From Physocladia obscura (Eukaryota > Chytridiomycota > Chytridiomycetes > Chytridiales > Chytriomycetaceae): a DNA stretch of 13,015 nucleotides. Both the position numbers and the translations under genes were made by a program. Positions 8,401 through 13,015 of the stretch are shown piece after piece. Where the stretch lies: the NCBI GenBank assembly GCA_027596945.1, contig JADGJH010000661.1, forward strand, positions 1-13,015. Reading direction: 5' to 3'. The notes under the pieces were generated by a model. That model did not search any database. It had not been told where the DNA came from and saw only the letters and a program-made list of their open reading frames with translations. Numbering within the stretch: position 1 is the stretch's first letter; each line of letters begins with the position of its first letter.

Positions 8401-9861
8401 ACAGTTTTTGTTCCAGCTTCTTTTTGGCCTTTCTGTTTTGCGCGCCCAGTCGTTTTCCCCATATCAAGGGCTGTTTGGACTGAGTGAAGCGCAGTGTTGG
8501 TGTGAAAAAGATTGGCTTGTTTGCCATTCTGTATGGAAGTTAATCATTATGGAGTTTTGAGTGAGAATATATTCTGAGAGTTTATTGTTTGTTTAACGGT
8601 GTCTTACCCCCAAATTTAAGGCCAAAGTTCCACCGAAGCGAGAATGCCTTGAAGATAAGGGACGTGCAGCTTTTATCTTGATTTCTTTATTTACAAGATC
8701 AATAAGTTTTTCAGCTTGCTGGACCTGAAAGAAAAGAAAAAAAAATGAGGAAAAAAAACCATCATTTTTAGATTTTACTGAAGCAGTAAAAAACCTGAGT
8801 ATCAACAAGGATCGACGAAACGGTGCGATCAAGAAAAATCAGATAAACAATTTCGAGAATTAGTGTGTTGTAGACAGAAAACTCCTTCTCATCCATTTGA
8901 GCAGCGAAAGTGAGGATGAGATTTGTGACGCTTGCTTCATGCAGACAGACGAGAAGTTTTTCCTGGAGGGAAGAGGTATGATATGAATCACTTGAGCCAG
9001 AGACGGAATCTCTGATTGCAAGCAGGTTTCGAAAGAGAGTAATAATGAGGCGAATGCGGGCATTGTCTCTTGGGGAGCGATCACTGCAGGGATGACGAAC
9101 TATGAGTCGAAGCAACGGAATATGCAACAGAAATGGAATATACCGGAATGGAACTGCTATTCGCGTCAGAAGTAGCAGCATAATTTGGCTGAAAAATGCG
9201 GGGTCAAGAAAATCATCTTTATGCCTAAGAAGAGCGTGGTGGGCAGGCGAGTAGGCGGCAGCAGCACGTGGTTCGTCGTCGGCGGTAGCCCACGTCAGTG
9301 GAACCAGCAGCTCAACAATAAGCATGGCGCGGCGGGCATCAGCAGATTGAGTTTTTTTGGTTGCAATTGTATTCGCATTCGATGTTATTGGACGTAGGTT
9401 CGCGTGGCGCAGCAGTGGCAGAAGATCGCGTCCGACAATGCGCCATTCACCCAGCGCCGCCGATACGCCGAGGTCCGCCGGTGTTTCCGTTGTCGCCAAT
9501 GCCGCCTCGGCCTCCGCCCGCAGCAGCTTTTTGATATCGCCAAGGCATTCTAGAGTGTTTATTATCACATCAGTAATCCAATCCAATCCAATCCAATAAT
9601 CCATTCCCATCTATTCACAATTCATTCGCAATCAGCCAGTATAACAAACAATAGATAGCTATTTGTAACCAACCAGAATAACTAGTCGAAAAATCATCAA
9701 ACTAACCCACCTATCACTTCGTCACCAGCCACGTATGCAATACTTCCGTCCTCCAACTCCTCCATTCCGCCCAGGGCTGAGCAAATATTGAGCAGGCGGT
9801 TGCGGTCATTGTCCTGCTGCGCCAGACGTTGGGTCTCAAAATAAACATCGAAGTCGTTCAT
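5441..9861 (-). CDS. TIMELESS: TIMELESS/Tof1/Swi1 replication-fork protection protein (15 exons)
   Basis: Exons (- strand): 9861-9711, 9549-9144, 9083-8795, 8724-8608, 8528-8208, 8144-8028, 7967-7777, 7711-7557, 7478-7243, 7192-7043, 6984-6875, 6794-6668, 6587-6407, 6346-6081, 6025-5441. They join in phase to 1133 aa (human about 1208). With TIPIN/Csm3, it links helicase and polymerase at the fork, activates the replication checkpoint and aids cohesion. Seen: MNDFDVYFETQ, LGEWRIVGRDLLPLL, RIRLIITLFRNLLAI, SSRHSRFGGT (about 306-315), FNALISSVKDDFDKE, VVKRKKRQQRQKK, MLHRIFIKVKMEPMLY, LLFVEILFSKTR, LTWNQKVGVIVSLLV (about 764-778), then acidic/basic disordered segments ending IFDSDSE. Some splice choices are uncertain: the 8207 donor could be 8201, intron 10 ends AAG, and the 60-nt intron at 9143-9084 keeps frame if retained. 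The 5' end faces NAMPT. Confidence 0.92.
9576..9595. repeat. Pentanucleotide repeat (ATCCA)x4 in TIMELESS intron 1
   Basis: Four perfect ATCCA units (TGGAT on the coding strand) inside the 161-nt first intron (9710-9550), the second longest intron in the window after the 172-nt NAMPT intron 2. Probably a microsatellite. Confidence 0.75.
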
Positions 9862-10142
9862 TTTTGTTTGTCCGAAAACAAAAGCAAACTCACAACCATC
9901 CCTTCAATTCCCAACCCACCCCATTCCACCTCAACATTTTATTGGCAGAATCAGACATAATGACACAACAGCTCACAATTATTCATCAAATAATATGTAA
10001 ACGACGCAAAGTTGATTATAAATAAATTGATTAAAATACCGCATTAAGCTTTTAACTTTTGATAAATATTGTCTGCTGCAAATTGAATAGTCCGACAGAG
10101 TGGCGTTTGATTTCGGACTGTGTGGGAAAAAAAAACACTGAA
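9862..10142. promoter_or_regulatory. Divergent promoter region between TIMELESS and NAMPT
   Basis: The 281 nt separate two start codons pointing away from each other, so both promoters must lie here or in the leaders. ATTGG (a reverse CCAAT box) is at 9941-9945, 80 nt from the TIMELESS ATG. TATAAATA at 10017-10024 is a possible TATA element for NAMPT. A 7-bp inverted repeat AGTCCGA/TCGGACT lies at 10089-10095 and 10113-10119, just before the NAMPT ATG. No protein gene or RNA gene was found in it. Roles are inferred from sequence only. Confidence 0.5.
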
Positions 10143-12440
10143 ATGAACTACCACTTACCATTTCACATCCTTACTGACTCGTATAAGACCACGCATCCTG
10201 ATCTATATCCGGAGGCCCAAAAAGTATTCAGCTAATTCCTCTGCAGCTTCGTTCAGTACTCTTTAATAAACTGAATAATATGCACAGATGGTTGCATATA
10301 GCGAATTCCGCCAGCCGTATAACGGGGATACGGAAGATGCACGTATTGTATTGTATGGAATCCGCTACATTATCGATGCATATCTCAATAAGCCGTGGAC
10401 CCAATCTGACCTTGACAAGGCTGTTTTGTTTTTCAAGACACATCGTTCTTCTTTAGACTCCACAACTCCACATGCTCCATTTCCGTTCCCACAGCATCTA
10501 TTCCAAAAGGTTTCAGAACTTTCTTTCGACATCATATTTGCTATTTTGTTTTCCCTTATTTACCCTCTCGGCGATATACTTTGGCTTACCTCTGTAGCAA
10601 AAAGAAACCCCAACCAGTTCCTTAACAGACAACAAACAGATAATCCCAACAACTAAAAAAATACGCTCCATGTAAAAACAGATAATTGACAACCATGGCG
10701 GCTACTTCCCGATCAAAATCGAAGCTCTTCCCGAAGGTTCGGTCATCTACCCCCACACGCCCGTTTTTCAAATCACTGCAGTGGGTGAATTTTCGCGACT
10801 TGTGACCTATGTGGAAACTTTATTGACTCAAGTTTGGTATCCCTCAACTGTTGCTACTCTTTCGCGCAGATGTAAGGACGCTATTGAGAGCTACTTTGTG
10901 AAATCCGTCGACGAAGACGCGTTTGGCATTCTTGAATCGTGAGGAATTTGTTGTTTTTTTTTGTTGTCTTTTTTGCCTCTTTTCTCCCTTGAAAAACTGT
11001 TTTTTCTGTGTTTTCTATCATGTTGTTTGAAACCCTTATCAATATTTTTTTTTTTTCGCCCAGGAGATTACACGATTTCGGTTTTAGAGGTTGCACGTCT
11101 GTTGAACAGTCTGTTATTGGCGGCAGTGCTCACCTGGTTTCTCTTTTCTATTTACTCTTCTCCATTTTTGCCTATAGTTCAAGTGTTTTAATTTATTTAA
11201 TGTAACAGCTGAATTTTACTGGAACTGATACTATGAGTGCTGCATACTATGTCCAATTTGAACTTAATGAAGGCAAGCCAATTGCTTCTTCGATTCCGGC
11301 CACAGAACACTCGATTATGACTTCATATCGAACTGAACGTGTGAGTTCACTCAGTTCTTCTCTTTCGTCTTCTTGTTAAAAAGCAAATAATAAGGCGGCA
11401 ATTCTTAAACTTATCGAAATGTATGGCTCTGGATTTGTTGCTTGTGTTATGGATTCATACGATTACACAAACGCACTTCAAAATGTATTACCGGCTGTTG
11501 CAACTGAAAAAATCGGAAAAGGAGGGTTCTTGATTCTCAGACCTGATTCTGGAAACCCCGTGGATGTTGTGTTGGAAGGATTGAGGTAAGACAAAACAAA
11601 AAGCAAGCGATCTAAACTTGTCTCTTTTATTGTTATTTAGAGCTGCCGATCAAGTTTTTGGGCATACTGTGAATAGTAAAGGATTCAAGGTCATTAACGG
11701 CTGTTCCGTTATTCAAGGTGACGGCATCGGATATAAGATCATCAAGGAAATTCTGCAGGCTGTTTATGATAACAAATACAGTGCCCAAAATGTGGCTTTT
11801 GGTATGGGAGGTGGGCTCTTGCAAAAAGTTAACCGTGACACTATGAGTTTTGCCACCAAACTTAGCCATATTACTTACGAGGATGGAACAAAGAAAGACG
11901 TGATGAAAATGCCCAAAACGGACTTTGGTAAATTCAGTTTGCCTGGTGAACTGGTTGTTTCCAAGGACAAGAACAACAAAGTAGTAAAATTATTCAATAT
12001 CCTTTCAAAATAACAATATTTATTTTTAGACAACATTAGTTTTCCCGTTGACACCAGAAACAGCGGCAAAAAACGATATGGTTGTTGTGTACAATTGCGG
12101 AAAACCTGTGGAATGGAAATGGGAAAAGTTTTCCGACGTCCGTAAACGTCTCGAAGAAGAATGGAAAGCAACGACGCCTTACAAAACGCACGACAGTATC
12201 TCGGCTGAACTCAGAGTCAAAATTGATAAGAGCCACAAGGATCAATCTGCACTGAACGAAAAAGATCTTTTTGGTACGAAAGATATTGTTAGCCAGCAGT
12301 TGCAAGCCTCGGCGGTGGCACAGGCAAAAATCGATGAGACGTGGAGAAACATAAAACCCAACACTAGTCAGGGACAATTGTCAGCTGCTCGTAAGAATTC
12401 ACAAAAGAAGATCTGGCGTCTTTTCGGACGGAAGCATTGA
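10143..12440 (+). CDS. NAMPT: NAMPT, nicotinamide phosphoribosyltransferase (8 exons)
   Basis: Exons 10143-10223, 10288-10509, 10682-10938, 11064-11136, 11209-11340, 11395-11585, 11641-11980 and 12030-12440 join in phase to 568 aa (human 491). The enzyme makes NMN from nicotinamide and PRPP, the first step of NAD salvage. The residues known from human NAMPT are present: TDSYKTTH (D12, Y14), HDFGFRG (190-196), GTDT (D218), PATEHS (H245), DSYD, LRPDSGNP (R304, D306), VIQGDGIG (D346), and FGMGGGLLQKVNRD (G375-G377, R384). Family membership is thus secure and activity likely. MVAYSEFR near the start, and SFATKLSHITYEDG with KMPKTDFGKFSLPGE late, look more like the longer microbial-eukaryote form than the vertebrate one. 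The last ~75 residues are charged and unrecognised. Intron 2 is long (172 nt) and intron 5 ends AAG. There is no AATAAA until 12652. Confidence 0.95.
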
Positions 12441-12669
12441 ATAGAATACAAACAACAAACAAAAAAACAAAAACCAAAAACATACAGACAGTAACAAAAA
12501 CAGTAACTCAAGCGCTGATATTTGATAGGTGTTTTTTGTTTGTTTTTTTTGGGAGGAGAAGATTTTTTATTTTAAATTGTAAACAAATTATCTTCAGAAT
12601 TGGTTTTTCGGCATCGTATTCTTGTTTTGCAACCAACAAAGCTGGGTAAAAAATAAAAATTTTCCAGAG
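12441..12669 (+). other. 3' region of NAMPT, A-rich, no gene seen
   Basis: It begins with CAAACAA/AAAAAC-rich low-complexity sequence, then a T-run, then ordinary sequence. AATAAA at 12652-12657 is the first + strand poly(A) hexamer after NAMPT (211 nt past its stop), and lies just before the next candidate gene. TTTTCCAG ending at 12667 resembles a 3' splice site 2 nt before the ATG at 12670, which could mean a spliced or trans-spliced leader. Confidence 0.4.
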
Positions 12670-12990
12670 ATGACAGAGAGAAAGAGCACCAACGAATTAC
12701 ATATGATTGTGGCGAGCACTGGTGGGCACTGTCGACTAAAACTGATAAAAGCGAAAAAACAGCTTGACACATGGATGAAGCAGTTGATGTTGATTGCTGT
12801 GCTTTGTTGTGTACCATTTGTTGTTTGACGGAACAGAACAGGTGAACACTTTCTTATTGGGCACGAATTCGATGAGTTTGCCGCAACTATCTTGGAATCA
12901 GGCGGTAGAAGTGTTCTTGATTTACTTGACGGAGCTGGCTCCGATATTTCCGTGATTGGCAAATATTCATCTATCCTCAACGCAAAGTAA
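12670..12990 (+). CDS. Candidate unknown small protein (2 exons, 90 aa)
   Basis: Proposed exons 12670-12788 and 12837-12990, with a 48-nt GT-AG intron, join in phase. The first part is basic (CRLKLIKAKKQLDTWMKQL) and the second reads ITGEHFLIGHEFDEFAATIL, ESGGRSVLDLLDG and VIGKYSSILNAK before the TAA. The joined protein looks like a compact, soluble, mostly helical small protein. I recognise no family. Support: the second exon has a balanced protein-like composition, and AATAAA follows the stop by 3 nt, as for neighbouring genes. Against: a 128-codon frame overlaps on the other strand, and I have no homologue. Without the intron the first frame ends at 12828 as a 52-aa peptide. Confidence 0.42.
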
Positions 12991-12993
12991 CAA

Positions 12994-13015
12994 AATAAAA
13001 AAAAAAAAAAAAAAA
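12994..13015 (+). terminator. AATAAA merging into a terminal A-run
   Basis: AATAAA at 12994-12999 runs directly into A bases that continue to the last base of the window (19 consecutive A from 12997). It may be the poly(A) signal of the candidate gene just before it. The A-run itself is a homopolymer of unknown full length. Confidence 0.5.

Noticed and set aside
12594..12980. 128-codon open frame on the - strand at the right edge
   Set aside because: No family resemblance, and it overlaps a + strand two-exon model with a better protein-like sequence and a proper AATAAA. Not fully excluded.

Overview
This is a eukaryotic, gene-dense nuclear window. The protein genes are interrupted by short GT-AG introns (about 44-172 nt), a nuclear tRNA-Thr is present, and AATAAA signals sit at or very near most stop codons. 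I rebuilt the gene models by eye, joining exons in phase and comparing them with remembered family motifs, so exon edges are inferred. The set of families (COQ4, METTL4-type methyltransferase, TIMELESS/Tof1/Swi1, MAD2, NAMPT, and a THI5/NMT1-like protein) fits an opisthokont with a compact genome. The THI5-like gene and the loose splice sites lean towards an early-diverging fungus. A compact invertebrate cannot be excluded.

Left part, + strand: tRNA-Thr(CGT) (105-176); COQ4 for coenzyme Q synthesis in 4 exons (251-1177); a short, rearranged THI5/NMT1-like gene in 3 exons (1431-2236); an antisense tRNA-Thr relic (2405-2470); a METTL4-type N6-adenine methyltransferase (2538-3680); and a small charged unknown ORF (3782-4042).

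Middle, - strand: three closely packed genes read leftwards. They are a 15-exon TIMELESS/Tof1/Swi1 replication-fork protein (9861 to 5441), MAD2 in 4 exons (5390 to 4537, only 50 nt after the TIMELESS stop), and a candidate 51-residue gene (4439 to 4240) whose end faintly recalls SWI5/Sae3. The first two work in replication and spindle checkpoints.

Right part, + strand: a 281-nt divergent promoter region separates TIMELESS from NAMPT (nicotinamide phosphoribosyltransferase; 8 exons, 568 aa, with the recognised catalytic and binding residues present). A candidate two-exon 90-aa unknown gene follows and ends with AATAAA and an A-run at the window edge.

No CRISPR array, prokaryotic operon or recognisable transposon is seen. 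The most unusual items are the THI5-like protein with a missing central part and acidic insertions, the tRNA relic in front of the methyltransferase, the tight TIMELESS-MAD2-small gene chain with nearly absent 3' UTRs, and several AAG 3' splice sites.
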